Shown: in pieces, positions 46,351 through 53,777 of the stretch
Layout of the letters: each line of letters starts with the position of its first letter
Position numbering within the stretch: the stretch's first letter is position 1
Assembly (NCBI RefSeq): GCF_004125825.1
Contig: NZ_QQWI01000002.1
Coordinates: forward strand, 1 to 64,000
From: Fusibacter sp. A1
GTDB lineage: Bacteria > Bacillota > Clostridia > Peptostreptococcales > Acidaminobacteraceae
Reading direction: 5' to 3'
DNA length: 64,000 bases
The notes under the pieces: model-generated
The model's input: only the letters and a program-made list of their open reading frames with translations
Told to the model about the DNA's origin: nothing
Database searches by the model: none
Translations under genes and position numbers: made by a program

Positions 46351-47287
46351 ATTTGACTTCAAAGCGTGATTGCGACTGTGACTTAATGATGGAACGATTG
46401 ATTTCAAGAATCTCTTTCAGCGTATGGACTATTTCCTCCTCGTACCAGATGCCGATGTGACGACTGAGATCATCAAGGGCATCCGAGGGGCTCATCGGCG
46501 ACTTGTATGGTCGCTTGGACACCATCGCGTCGAAACTGTCGACTACCGCTATGATCTTGGCTTCAATTCTTATTTGATCATCTTTAAGACGGTTGGGATA
46601 TCCACTGCCGTCAAGACGTTCATGATGCTGCAAAACGATGCTTGCGATCTCTTTGCTGTCTATGGTTTTCAGTATTAGGTCATGCCCGTCCTGCGGGTGC
46701 TTTCTCATGATCTCGAACTCCTGATCAGTGAGTCTCGACGGTTTATTCAAAATCACATCAGGGATATTCACTTTTCCTATGTCGTGAACTTTTGCCGCAT
46801 GACCTACATTGTGAATTTCCTTATCGGACAATCGCATCATTGTCGCAATCTGAACAGCCAGATTGCCGACAGCGTTGCAGTGGTATTCCGAATAATGATC
46901 TTTGGCTTGAATCTGATGGATAAAATGGTAAATCTCATTTGTGGTGCTCGCCTGTTGGGTGAAAAACTTCGATTCTCTGATCATAAGCAATTTTGTCGGA
47001 GTGATGACGCTTAAATGATGGGTTTCTGTCAGATTCTTGAATGTGATGCGTTGACCGCTTGTAATCACTTTTCTCTCGTTTGTATGAAAAAGAGTGCCTT
47101 CTTGCACAATGATGACATTAAGCGCATCTTTCGATTCATAGGGCTGACAAAGAATCGATTTACCGGCGTGTATGTTCGATTCGAAAATTTCTATGTTGTC
47201 ATCTTGAACCAGTAGTTTAAATGTACCGGCAAGATTATCAAAGGTTTGAATACTCTCGCATTCCTTATAGGTTAAGAATCCATTCAT
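46349..47287 (-). CDS. HD-GYP domain phosphodiesterase
   Basis: 312 residues. The N-terminal 130 residues look like a cyclic-nucleotide-binding-like beta barrel (NVIIVQEGTLFHTNERKVITSGQRITF), loosely reminiscent of cupin/cNMP domains. The C-terminal HD-GYP domain has HDIGKVNIP (HD at about residue 190) and HHERLDGSGYPNRL, with normal spacing. It is predicted to hydrolyse c-di-GMP. The ATG at 47287 follows AGAGGT on the minus strand; the longer frame to 47362 lacks a ribosome site. It has its own promoter and a structured 126-base leader. Confidence 0.88.
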   Translation of the reverse strand: MNGFLTYKECESIQTFDNLAGTFKLLVQDDNIEIFESNIHAGKSILCQPYESKDALNVIIVQEGTLFHTNERKVITSGQRITFKNLTETHHLSVITPTKLLMIRESKFFTQQASTTNEIYHFIHQIQAKDHYSEYHCNAVGNLAVQIATMMRLSDKEIHNVGHAAKVHDIGKVNIPDVILNKPSRLTDQEFEIMRKHPQDGHDLILKTIDSKEIASIVLQHHERLDGSGYPNRLKDDQIRIEAKIIAVVDSFDAMVSKRPYKSPMSPSDALDDLSRHIGIWYEEEIVHTLKEILEINRSIIKSQSQSRFEVK

Positions 47288-47309
47288 AATTGACCTCTTG
47301 GTTGTGCAA

Positions 47310-47377
47310 GTGAACAATAGGTTCACAAGTGAAGCGCATGGAAGGCTTTGCTTTGCCGACACGTTAATCTACCATGC
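47310..47377 (-). other. Structured leader of the HD-GYP gene
   Basis: Within the 325-base gap 47288-47612 the minus-strand leader holds a GCATGG/CCATGC pairing (47377-47372 with 47341-47336) enclosing GGC-AAAGCAAA-GCC. A second hairpin GTGAAC-N5-GTTCAC (47326-47310) lies near the ribosome site. No known riboswitch was recognised. The rest of the gap holds the promoter and the cheY terminator. Confidence 0.5.
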
Positions 47378-47419
47378 TATTCTGCCATAAGTTGTAAGTA
47401 AGCAATCGGTAACTTAATA

Positions 47420-47447
47420 AAAATACCATACTAGGAATAATTGTCAA
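47420..47447 (-). promoter_or_regulatory. Promoter of the HD-GYP gene
   Basis: On the minus strand TTGACA (47447-47442), a 16-base spacer and TATTTT (47425-47420). Confidence 0.7.
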
Positions 47448-47543
47448 GGGAAAACACCTTATTTTGTAGGAATCAAGAAGAAGCAGATGCTAAACATAGC
47501 GGACCCTGACTTGCGATCAAGTACGCGGCATGGTGGCTTTGAA

Positions 47544-47575
47544 ATAAAAAAGACAAAGTTCAGGTGAACTTTGTC
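47544..47575 (-). terminator. Rho-independent terminator of cheY
   Basis: GACAAAGTTCA/TGAACTTTGTC (47552-47562, 47565-47575). On the minus strand a TTTTTT tract follows, so cheY and the HD-GYP gene are separate transcripts. Confidence 0.92.
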
Positions 47576-47612
47576 CATAGTAAATTGCTCGATCGTGAAT
47601 CTTTAACCCAAA

Positions 47613-47981
47613 TCAATTTGCCATGCTGGCGATTTGATTGATCTTTGAAAGCACCTCATCCGGTGTGAACGGCTTTGTGATAAAGTCCTTCGCGCCTTTT
47701 TTAATGGCTTCGAGCAGAAACTGGGGCTGACCGCATGCGGAGACCATACATACTTTGACGGATGGATCGACTCTGATCAGCTCCTCAAGGGCCTCGATAC
47801 CTGTGACCTCAGGCATGGTGATATCCATGGTGATGATATCCGGCTTGAGTTCGTGGTACTTTTCGATAGCTTGTGCTCCATTTGACGCTTCCCCCACCAC
47901 GTTGTATCCGTGGCTTACAAGAATGTTCTTAAGCATCATCCGCATGAACGCTGCATCGTCCACAATCAATATGTTTTTCAT
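47613..47981 (-). CDS. cheY: CheY-like stand-alone response regulator
   Basis: 122 residues, receiver domain only. The acidic pair is in LIVDDAAFMR, the phospho-acceptor Asp in IITMDITMPEVTG, a Ser replaces the usual Thr in VSACGQ, and the Lys is in FITKPFTP. It resembles chemotaxis CheY that binds the flagellar motor. The start ATG at 47981 is preceded by GGAGGTAAGA. Transcribed alone, behind a c-di-GMP riboswitch, so its level should follow c-di-GMP. Confidence 0.93.
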   Translation of the reverse strand: MKNILIVDDAAFMRMMLKNILVSHGYNVVGEASNGAQAIEKYHELKPDIITMDITMPEVTGIEALEELIRVDPSVKVCMVSACGQPQFLLEAIKKGAKDFITKPFTPDEVLSKINQIASMAN

Positions 47982-48001
47982 TCTTACCTCCATCTTGACA
48001 T

Positions 48002-48036
48002 AAAAAAAACATCCCGAAAAGACGTCAGTATTTCGG
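48002..48036 (-). terminator. Expression platform (terminator) of the c-di-GMP riboswitch
   Basis: Minus-strand CCGAAA (48036-48031) can pair with TTTCGG (48019-48014). Alternatively ACGTC/GATGT can form just before a T8 run (48009-48002). The first strand overlaps the aptamer's 3' edge, so aptamer folding could control termination. The exact pairing and the sense of switching (on or off) are not settled. Confidence 0.65.
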
Positions 48037-48112
48037 TAGCTTGACGATCATAGATTTCTCCTTAGACTCACAGCTTTGCGTCTTCACCTTTCGATGAGTT
48101 TGCCTTTTTCAT
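48034..48112 (-). promoter_or_regulatory. Cyclic-di-GMP-I (GEMM) riboswitch upstream of cheY
   Basis: The minus strand carries the GEMM-I core in order: AAGGCAAAC, a CATC-GAAA-GGTG helix capped by a GNRA tetraloop, GACGCAAAGC, GAGTCTAAGG (tetraloop receptor side), and TATGATCGTC with AAGCTACC closing P1. These match the conserved aptamer positions known for c-di-GMP-I riboswitches. It lies 50 bases upstream of the cheY start and downstream of a clear promoter. Confidence 0.95.
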
Positions 48113-48136
48113 GTATTCAGTTAAACTTATAGGTAT

Positions 48137-48165
48137 AGGGTACTATCCTTTGGAAGGCTTGTCAA
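48137..48165 (-). promoter_or_regulatory. Promoter of the riboswitch-cheY transcript
   Basis: On the minus strand TTGACA (48165-48160), a 17-base spacer and TACCCT (48142-48137). The start would fall about 20 bases before the aptamer. Confidence 0.65.
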
Positions 48166-48275
48166 TGAATTGTCATGGTGCTCTAAATAAAAATTTATTG
48201 ATATGGCTTTGATAGTTTATTCGATGATGAAGTTATTGGGTATGGATTGGATATACCGCCTTAGGAGGTGACCGC

Positions 48276-48806
48276 GTGAGAGTCTTCTTTGCGCTTACGA
48301 TAACACAAGCATGTAAATATAAGCTGCATGACGCCTGTAGAAAAACGACAAAGGACTGTAAAAGGGGTAAGTTCACAAGCTGTGACAACCTGCATCTGAC
48401 ACTTGCCTTCATCGGTGATGTGACAGACGATGAAGTTGAGAGGCTCAGCGTCCTGCTTGATGAATTCGATGTTTGTAAGCCGGATCTCGTGGCAGCTTCC
48501 TTTGGCCAGTTTCATAAAAAAAACAAAAAAATTCTGTGGATAGGAGTTGAAGAGAATCAGACGCTCCTTCGCTTGCAAGGTGAGTTGAATTTCAGACTCA
48601 AACAGGCGGGTTTCAGAGTAGAGGCGATGCCTTATGTTCCCCACATCACATTCGCAAGAGGTGTGGTCCTAGACGAGGATGTATCCATGAGACACTTCAG
48701 CCCCATTGAAGTAACGATCAGCTCCGTCGCGCTCATGGAAAGCGTGCGTGTGGATGAAAGGCTGGTCTATAGGGTGGTGAAAGAAAAAGGTTTTACAGAC
48801 AAGTGA
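48276..48806 (+). CDS. thpR: RNA 2',3'-cyclic phosphodiesterase (ThpR/LigT)
   Basis: 176 residues of the 2H phosphoesterase family, with both HxTx motifs (HLTL near residue 40 and HITF near 124). It opens 2',3'-cyclic phosphates at RNA ends; the physiological substrate is uncertain. GTG start after AGGAGGTGACC. Divergent from cheY; the 294-base intergenic region holds the riboswitch. Confidence 0.9.
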   Translation: MRVFFALTITQACKYKLHDACRKTTKDCKRGKFTSCDNLHLTLAFIGDVTDDEVERLSVLLDEFDVCKPDLVAASFGQFHKKNKKILWIGVEENQTLLRLQGELNFRLKQAGFRVEAMPYVPHITFARGVVLDEDVSMRHFSPIEVTISSVALMESVRVDERLVYRVVKEKGFTDK

Positions 48807-48875
48807 AAGAACCGATTTAGGGTGTGAGACTTGAAAAGCAGGTAAACACCATTAACATATCAAGGGAGGATAAAC

Positions 48876-49400
48876 TTGAAGATCATTGAAGAAGTAAAAG
48901 ACCTGTATCAGATTATTGAGCTGACACCGTTTAGAAAAACCGAAGGTGTCATGTTCGACTTGTTTCCACTCGACGCACTACCTAAGATCGATTCAATCGA
49001 CCGTGTGCTCCATCAAAAGGATGCGGTATCGCCGGGTCCTACGATGGGTGTTGCGAATCCCTGGTACATGCACCCGGATCAGGCGGACAACCTCATCGTC
49101 CTTTACGGCAAGCGAGAAGTGGAAATTTACACGAAAGAGCATGGACGGGTTGAACACTTTACCGTCTTACCCGACAAGATCTATAAAAACGACAAGCTGA
49201 TATTTGAAGGCGGAGCCGTACTTGTATGGCCGCGGCACGTATTCCACAGGATAAAAAGCGGTACGCTGGGGTCTGCATCCATCAACTTCGCAGTCCACTA
49301 CGAAGGATTCGATATCAAAACGAACTTCAACATCTATGACCTGAACACAGAGACAGGGCAGTACACGCTATTGAGAGAGGGTTACAAAGACCAGTTCTAG
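48876..49400 (+). CDS. Cupin-like hypothetical protein
   Basis: 174 residues, not firmly recognised. The order of strands and the histidines in WYMHPDQADNLIVLYGKREVEIYTK and VLVWPRHVFHRI suggests a single cupin barrel with possible metal ligands, e.g. a sugar-binding or regulatory cupin. No signal peptide. TTG start with GGGAGG 7 bases upstream. Seventy bases after thpR, possibly co-transcribed. Function not assigned. Confidence 0.6.
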   Translation: MKIIEEVKDLYQIIELTPFRKTEGVMFDLFPLDALPKIDSIDRVLHQKDAVSPGPTMGVANPWYMHPDQADNLIVLYGKREVEIYTKEHGRVEHFTVLPDKIYKNDKLIFEGGAVLVWPRHVFHRIKSGTLGSASINFAVHYEGFDIKTNFNIYDLNTETGQYTLLREGYKDQF

Positions 49401-49437
49401 AATAGGGGCATGTCAAAAAAAAGAACTGGAAATACCC

Positions 49438-49466
49438 TTGACATTATTACTAGTTAGTGATATATT
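49438..49466 (+). promoter_or_regulatory. marR promoter with embedded operator
   Basis: TTGACA (49438-49443), a 17-base spacer and TATATT (49461-49466). The near-palindrome ACTAGTTAGT (49449-49458) lies between the boxes. The predicted start site is at or within a base or two of the ATG at 49473. Confidence 0.85.
49449..49458. promoter_or_regulatory. Predicted MarR operator 1
   Basis: ACTAGTTAGT within a 19-base block (49447-49465) that recurs inverted, with two mismatches, upstream of azoR. Binding here would block the marR promoter (autorepression). Confidence 0.65.
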
Positions 49467-49472
49467 TAATCC

Positions 49473-49922
49473 ATGGAAAACAAACCGAGCAAATACGGAG
49501 CAGTAAGTGAATTGAATTTAAAACTGGTGGTAGCACTGCACAGGACGATTCAAAACGATGAGAGGTCCTTGTCGGCACGACTTTCAGAATATGACCTTAC
49601 CCTATCTCAATTCGGTGTGATGGAAGCTTTATATCACAAAGGCCCGATGAAGATATGCGAGATCATTGAAAAGACGCTGTCTACAAGCGGCAACATGACC
49701 GTTGTAATCAAGAATCTCGAAAAGAGAGGCTACATCAGCCGGGATCGTGACGATGAGGACCGCAGGGCATTTGTGATCAGACTTAAGGAAAAGGGGCGGA
49801 CCATTATCGCCGAAGTCTTTCCCAAGCATCTTGATGACCTAGAAGACGAGTTTTCGAATCTGAATATCGAAGAGAAGAATGAGTTGCTCTCCCTGCTTAA
49901 AAAAATGAATGGTGTTGTATAG
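49473..49922 (+). CDS. MarR family transcriptional regulator
   Basis: 149 residues, winged helix: LTLSQFGVMEALYHKGPMKICEIIEKTLSTSGNMTVVIKNLEKRGYISRDRDDEDRRAFVIRLKEKG. It resembles the quinone/electrophile-sensing MarR group (MhqR/HypR-like), and it precedes an azoreductase as those regulators often do. No ribosome site lies before ATG 49473, and the promoter -10 ends only 6 bases upstream, suggesting a leaderless mRNA. A TTG at codon 14 (with GGAG upstream) is a weaker alternative. No obvious redox Cys. Confidence 0.88.
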   Translation: MENKPSKYGAVSELNLKLVVALHRTIQNDERSLSARLSEYDLTLSQFGVMEALYHKGPMKICEIIEKTLSTSGNMTVVIKNLEKRGYISRDRDDEDRRAFVIRLKEKGRTIIAEVFPKHLDDLEDEFSNLNIEEKNELLSLLKKMNGVV

Positions 49923-49935
49923 CACCACTTTTTTT
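49910..49935 (+). terminator. Terminator overlapping the marR stop
   Basis: TGGTGTT/AGCACCA (one G-T pair, loop GTAT), then C and T7. It separates marR from azoR. Confidence 0.8.
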
Positions 49936-49946
49936 AAAGATATATC

Positions 49947-49956
49947 ACTAATTAGT
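49947..49956. promoter_or_regulatory. Predicted MarR operator 2 (azoR)
   Basis: Perfect palindrome ACTAATTAGT in the block ATATATCACTAATTAGTAC (49940-49958), the inverted near-copy of the site in the marR promoter. It lies 52 bases before the azoR ATG. A clear promoter here is not defined. Confidence 0.7.
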
Positions 49957-50007
49957 ACTAAAAACCCGTATTTGATTCGTCAACCAACATCAATAGGAGG
50001 ATTCACC

Positions 50008-50643
50008 ATGAAAAAAGTATTATTTATAAAAGCAAATCCAAAAGCATCCGCACATTCCTTTAGTCTGGACGCAAGTGAGAACTTCATAAAAACCTATCAG
50101 GAAATCAATCCCACGGACGAGGTGGTGGAACTTGACCTTTATAAGCTCGATATTCCATTTATCGATGAAGATGTCTTTAACGGATGGGGAAAACTGGGCG
50201 AAGGAGTCGACTTTAGCGATCTGACAGATCAGGAACAGTACAAAGTGGGAACAATCAATCAGTTTACAGAACAGTTTATGGGTGCAGACAAATACGTCTT
50301 TGCCACTCCGCTTTGGAACTTCTCACTGCCACCTAAGATGAAGGTCTACATCGACACGCTGATGGTCGCAGGAAAGACATTCAAGTATACTGCTGAGGGT
50401 CCTGTGGGACTGTTAAACAATAAGAAGGCGCTTCATGTGCACGCATCGGGCGGAATTTATTCAGAGGGTCCCGCAAAGGCCATGGAGCACGGGGACAGCT
50501 ACTTGAAGACCGTCCTAGGATTCATGGGCGTCATGGACATCGAGTCGGTGCTTCTTGAAGGTACAAACATGGCCACAGACGGCGGCGCATCCATCAAAAC
50601 GGACGCTGCTGAAAAACTGGAACAGCTGGTGAAAAGTTTTTAA
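50008..50643 (+). CDS. azoR: FMN-dependent NADH-azoreductase/quinone reductase
   Basis: 211 residues, flavodoxin-like fold. FIKANPKASAHSFS binds FMN phosphate, with ATPLWNFSLPPKMKVYIDTLMVAGKTFKYTAEGPVGLL and ASGGIY further on. It reduces quinones and azo compounds by two-electron transfer and protects against electrophiles. ATG at 50008 follows AGGAGG. Likely repressed by the adjacent MarR protein through operator 2. Confidence 0.93.
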   Translation: MKKVLFIKANPKASAHSFSLDASENFIKTYQEINPTDEVVELDLYKLDIPFIDEDVFNGWGKLGEGVDFSDLTDQEQYKVGTINQFTEQFMGADKYVFATPLWNFSLPPKMKVYIDTLMVAGKTFKYTAEGPVGLLNNKKALHVHASGGIYSEGPAKAMEHGDSYLKTVLGFMGVMDIESVLLEGTNMATDGGASIKTDAAEKLEQLVKSF

Positions 50644-50758
50644 GGGAAGTGCGATCATTAAAACCACACTAAGAAGTTCCCATAACAATGCATCACTCGG
50701 CTAATCATCTTTAGTGGTCGTCTAGCTGCTGGGTTTCATTTGAACATGTATTTTAAGG

Positions 50759-50835
50759 CGCTCCGCTCCAACTGCAAGGAAACCTTTTTAGGTGATAAAA
50801 GGTTTGCCTTGCAGTTGGAGCGGAGCGTCTTTTTT
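50759..50835 (+). terminator. Very long hairpin terminator after azoR
   Basis: A 21-bp perfect stem (50759-50779 with 50807-50827), one bulged G at 50806, then 9 more pairs (AAACCTTTT/AAAAGGTTT), an 8-base loop and TCTTTTTT. It lies in the 358-base gap 50644-51001 before the helicase gene. It can terminate, but its length is unusual for a terminator. Confidence 0.85.
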
Positions 50836-50864
50836 GTTATATGCAGTTGTTAAAGATAAAAAAC

Positions 50865-50893
50865 TTTTCAGATAACTTCAAACGTGATATAGT
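50865..50893 (+). promoter_or_regulatory. Promoter of the dbpA-like gene
   Basis: TTTTCA (50865-50870), a 17-base spacer and TATAGT (50888-50893) preceded by TGA (extended -10). Confidence 0.55.
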
Positions 50894-51001
50894 GTTAGAT
50901 TGGTAACGGTAGTTTTGTTGATTACGATAATTGATTCATATAGATGATAATAGAGTACAGTTAATTGGCACGACGCTTGAAGTTGAGGAAGAGGAATGAA
51001 G

Positions 51002-52447
51002 ATGAGTGATAAAAACACACAAAAGACAATAGAAGTGATGAAGTTCAAGGACTTCGAACTGGACAATCAGATCAAAAGGGCCCTTAGCGAACTGGGTTTC
51101 GTTTATCCGCTGGAAGTGCAGCAACAGACGATTCCTAAGATACTTGAAGGTGTGGACCTGATCGTACAGTCTCAGACGGGTAGTGGTAAGACGGCAGGTT
51201 TTGCGATTCCTATCTGTGAGAAGATCGATGTGGAGCTTGAAAGCCCTCAGGTGCTTGTGCTGACTCCAACCCGTGAGCTTGCCGAACAGGTTAAGGGCGA
51301 CTTTAGCGATATCGGAAGATATAAGGGAATCAAGTTCAGCGCCATCTACGGTAAGCAGCCCATGGATGTCCAGCGTAAAGAACTGAAGAAGAACCCTCAT
51401 GTGATCGTCGCGACACCAGGTCGTATGATGGATCACCTGCTGAATAAGAATGTAAAACTGAAAGACATCAAATATTTCGTCATCGATGAAGCGGATGAGA
51501 TGCTTCTGATGGGCTTTAAGGATCAGATCGAAGCGATCATCAAGAAGATGCCTTCTGAAAGAGTGACGCTCCTCTTTTCTGCGACGATGCCTGAAGAGGT
51601 AAAACACATCAGCCAGCTTTACATGAACAAGCCGGAGAGCATCGAGATCGAATCAGAAGTCTCGACCCATACCAAAATAGAGCAGATCTACTACGCGGTG
51701 GACGGCCTAAAAAAAGTGGACTTCATGAGAAAGATGATAAAGCATGAGGACCCGAAGAAGTGCATCATCTTCTGTAACACGAAAGATCAAGTGGATAGTC
51801 TCTTCGACATCATGAGAAAATACCACAGAAAGGTCTGTGCGGTTCATGGAGGCATGGATCAGGGCCTGCGTATGCAAAAACTCAAGGAGTTCAAGCGTGG
51901 AGAATACACCATGCTGATCGCCACAGATGTTGCAGCAAGAGGTCTTCATGTACAGGGGCTGACTCATGTCATCAACTACGGTGTTCCCTTTGAGAATGAG
52001 AACTACGTGCATAGGATCGGTAGAACCGGTCGTGTCGATGAGAACGGTATCGCCATCACCATGGTCATTCCAAGTGAAACCGCTAGATTCATCGCGCTGC
52101 AAAAGTTTTTAGGTTATGAAATCCCTTGCAAGGGCGGTCATGTGGAAAGAAAAGCGCCGCAAAACACGAAAAGAAGAAACGGACCGGAGCGTTATAAGGC
52201 TACAAATCGCAAAGGGGCAACAATACAACTGAATGTCGGAAGCGCCAATTCTAGATTGAGAACCGGAGATATCCTAGGTGTGCTCAGAAATATCAAGGAA
52301 GTCAGCGGACAGGATATCGGCAAGATCGAAATGAATGCCAAGTTCACCAATGTGACGATATTCGATGGCAAGGAAAGCATCATCATCAAAGCGCTTCAAA
52401 CAAAGAAAATCAAAGGTCAGATTTACCGTGCGAAAAAAATTCAATAG
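51002..52447 (+). CDS. dbpA: DEAD-box RNA helicase, DbpA/YxiN type
   Basis: About 481 residues. Q motif, QTGSGKT, PTRELAEQV, DEADEM, SAT and HRIGRTGR. The C-terminal 75 residues (IQLNVGSANSRLRTGDILGVLRNIKEVSGQDIGKIEMNAKFTNVTI) match the DbpA RNA-binding domain that targets hairpin 92 of 23S rRNA, so a role in 50S assembly is expected. Start ATG at 51002 (or 50996) after GAGGAAGAGG. Confidence 0.93.
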   Translation: MSDKNTQKTIEVMKFKDFELDNQIKRALSELGFVYPLEVQQQTIPKILEGVDLIVQSQTGSGKTAGFAIPICEKIDVELESPQVLVLTPTRELAEQVKGDFSDIGRYKGIKFSAIYGKQPMDVQRKELKKNPHVIVATPGRMMDHLLNKNVKLKDIKYFVIDEADEMLLMGFKDQIEAIIKKMPSERVTLLFSATMPEEVKHISQLYMNKPESIEIESEVSTHTKIEQIYYAVDGLKKVDFMRKMIKHEDPKKCIIFCNTKDQVDSLFDIMRKYHRKVCAVHGGMDQGLRMQKLKEFKRGEYTMLIATDVAARGLHVQGLTHVINYGVPFENENYVHRIGRTGRVDENGIAITMVIPSETARFIALQKFLGYEIPCKGGHVERKAPQNTKRRNGPERYKATNRKGATIQLNVGSANSRLRTGDILGVLRNIKEVSGQDIGKIEMNAKFTNVTIFDGKESIIIKALQTKKIKGQIYRAKKIQ

Positions 52448-52466
52448 GATGATGGCTTAAATAAAT

Positions 52467-52496
52467 CGCTTTGGTAGTATGCCAAAGCGTTTTTTT
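52467..52496 (+). terminator. Rho-independent terminator after dbpA
   Basis: CGCTTTGG/CCAAAGCG stem with a 7-base loop and T7. Confidence 0.93.
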
Positions 52497-52553
52497 GTTT
52501 ATAATTGAGTAAGGCAAAGTAGTGAACCTATGAGTTGATTCGGTGGAGGGCGT

Positions 52554-53039
52554 ATGAATCGTGTAGAAGAGACCACGGCTTTTATCAATAAGATGTTTTT
52601 CGGTAAAAAGGATAAATACGAGATCATGTTCGGCTGCGCCCATCTGATAGGAGTGGCGGGATTTGCAGAGTTGCTTGCGATGAAACGCGGTCTTGACAAA
52701 GAGATTTGCAAAATCGCCGGACTCCTTCATGACTATATCACCTATGAGACCGGCGATAGCGAAGCGCATGCCAAGCGCGGATCAAAAGCCGTCTATGGCT
52801 ATCTGGACGAGATAGGCGGATTTTCTGAGGATGAAAAGCTGCTTATCTCTTCGATGATAAGAAGACATGGTGCGAAACGCAAGGTGGATGGAGCCTATGA
52901 AGAGGTTTTGAAGGATGCCGATACCTTGTCGCATTACTTCAACAGTCCTGACAACTGGCTGGCTAGTAAGGAAACGGACCGGTTCACTGCGCTCTGTATT
53001 GAACTGGGATTTAGTGTAGATGGTTTTAAATCGCGATAA
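52554..53039 (+). CDS. HD-domain phosphohydrolase
   Basis: 161 residues. The HD superfamily pattern is H in CAHLIGVAGFAELLA, HD in AGLLHDYITY, H in IRRHG and D in LKDADTLSHY. It is of the small stand-alone HD type; substrate unknown, nucleotides being common for the family. Starts after GGAGGGCGT. Twelve bases before rluF, so probably co-transcribed. Confidence 0.8.
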   Translation: MNRVEETTAFINKMFFGKKDKYEIMFGCAHLIGVAGFAELLAMKRGLDKEICKIAGLLHDYITYETGDSEAHAKRGSKAVYGYLDEIGGFSEDEKLLISSMIRRHGAKRKVDGAYEEVLKDADTLSHYFNSPDNWLASKETDRFTALCIELGFSVDGFKSR

Positions 53040-53051
53040 GGGGAATGAAGC

Positions 53052-53747
53052 TTGAGAATCGGAAAACTACTGAGCAATGCGGGAATCTGTTCGAGAAGAG
53101 ATGCCAACAGGCTGATTGACGAGGGTAGGGTCTATGTCAACGGGGAGAGGTGTATTCCAGGAAAATGGGTGGAATGGACCGATGAGATCCTACTTGACGG
53201 CGAGCCCGTCAAAATGCTTGAAAGGATCTACATACTGCTGAACAAACCTAAGGGCATCCTTTGCAGCTCCAACAGGAGCCTTGAAAACAATATCATCGAC
53301 TATTTGAATTACGACGCTTTTGTCTTTCCTGTGGGGCGTCTTGATAAGGAATCGGATGGCCTTATCTTGATGACAAACGATGGAGAACTCGCAAACAGTG
53401 TGCTAAGGGACGAATATGAGCATGAAAAGGAATACCTTGTGAGTGTCGACAAGGAGTTTGACGACGACTTTCTAACGATACTGTCCGGCGGAGTTGAAAT
53501 ATTCGGGACGATGACACGACCATGCACCGTCATCAGGGTCAGTCATGACACCTTTAGGATCATCCTATCACAAGGCATCAACCGTCAGATCAGAAAAATG
53601 TGCAAGAAGTTCGGCTATGAAGTGACCAGACTAAAAAGGATCAGGATCGTCAATATGAAGCTAGGCGACCTGCCCACAGGTGAATGGCGTTTTGTGACAG
53701 CTGAGGAGCTAGAGAAGCTAAAAACGATCATAGGAATACAATCATAA
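53052..53747 (+). CDS. rluF: 23S rRNA pseudouridine synthase, RsuA/RluF family
   Basis: 231 residues: S4 domain (IGKLLSNAGICSRRDANRLIDEGRVYVNG), catalytic GRLDKESDGLILMTNDG, and the RluF-like end ILSQGINRQIRKMCKKFGYEVTRLKRIRI. TTG start preceded by AAGGGGAA. The RluF subgroup is a motif-based choice within the family. Confidence 0.88.
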   Translation: MRIGKLLSNAGICSRRDANRLIDEGRVYVNGERCIPGKWVEWTDEILLDGEPVKMLERIYILLNKPKGILCSSNRSLENNIIDYLNYDAFVFPVGRLDKESDGLILMTNDGELANSVLRDEYEHEKEYLVSVDKEFDDDFLTILSGGVEIFGTMTRPCTVIRVSHDTFRIILSQGINRQIRKMCKKFGYEVTRLKRIRIVNMKLGDLPTGEWRFVTAEELEKLKTIIGIQS

Positions 53748-53777
53748 AAAAAAGTTGACTGCTCAGTCAACTTTTTT
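53748..53777. terminator. Bidirectional terminator between rluF and rqcH
   Basis: A-rich/T-rich flanks with AGTTGACT/AGTCAACT and a GCTC loop; T tracts form on both strands. It overlaps the rqcH stop. Confidence 0.93.

Noticed and set aside
47310-47377. HD-GYP leader as a second c-di-GMP riboswitch
   Set aside because: It lacks the GEMM core (GACGCAAAGC, CTAAGG and a GNRA-capped P2); only generic stems are seen.
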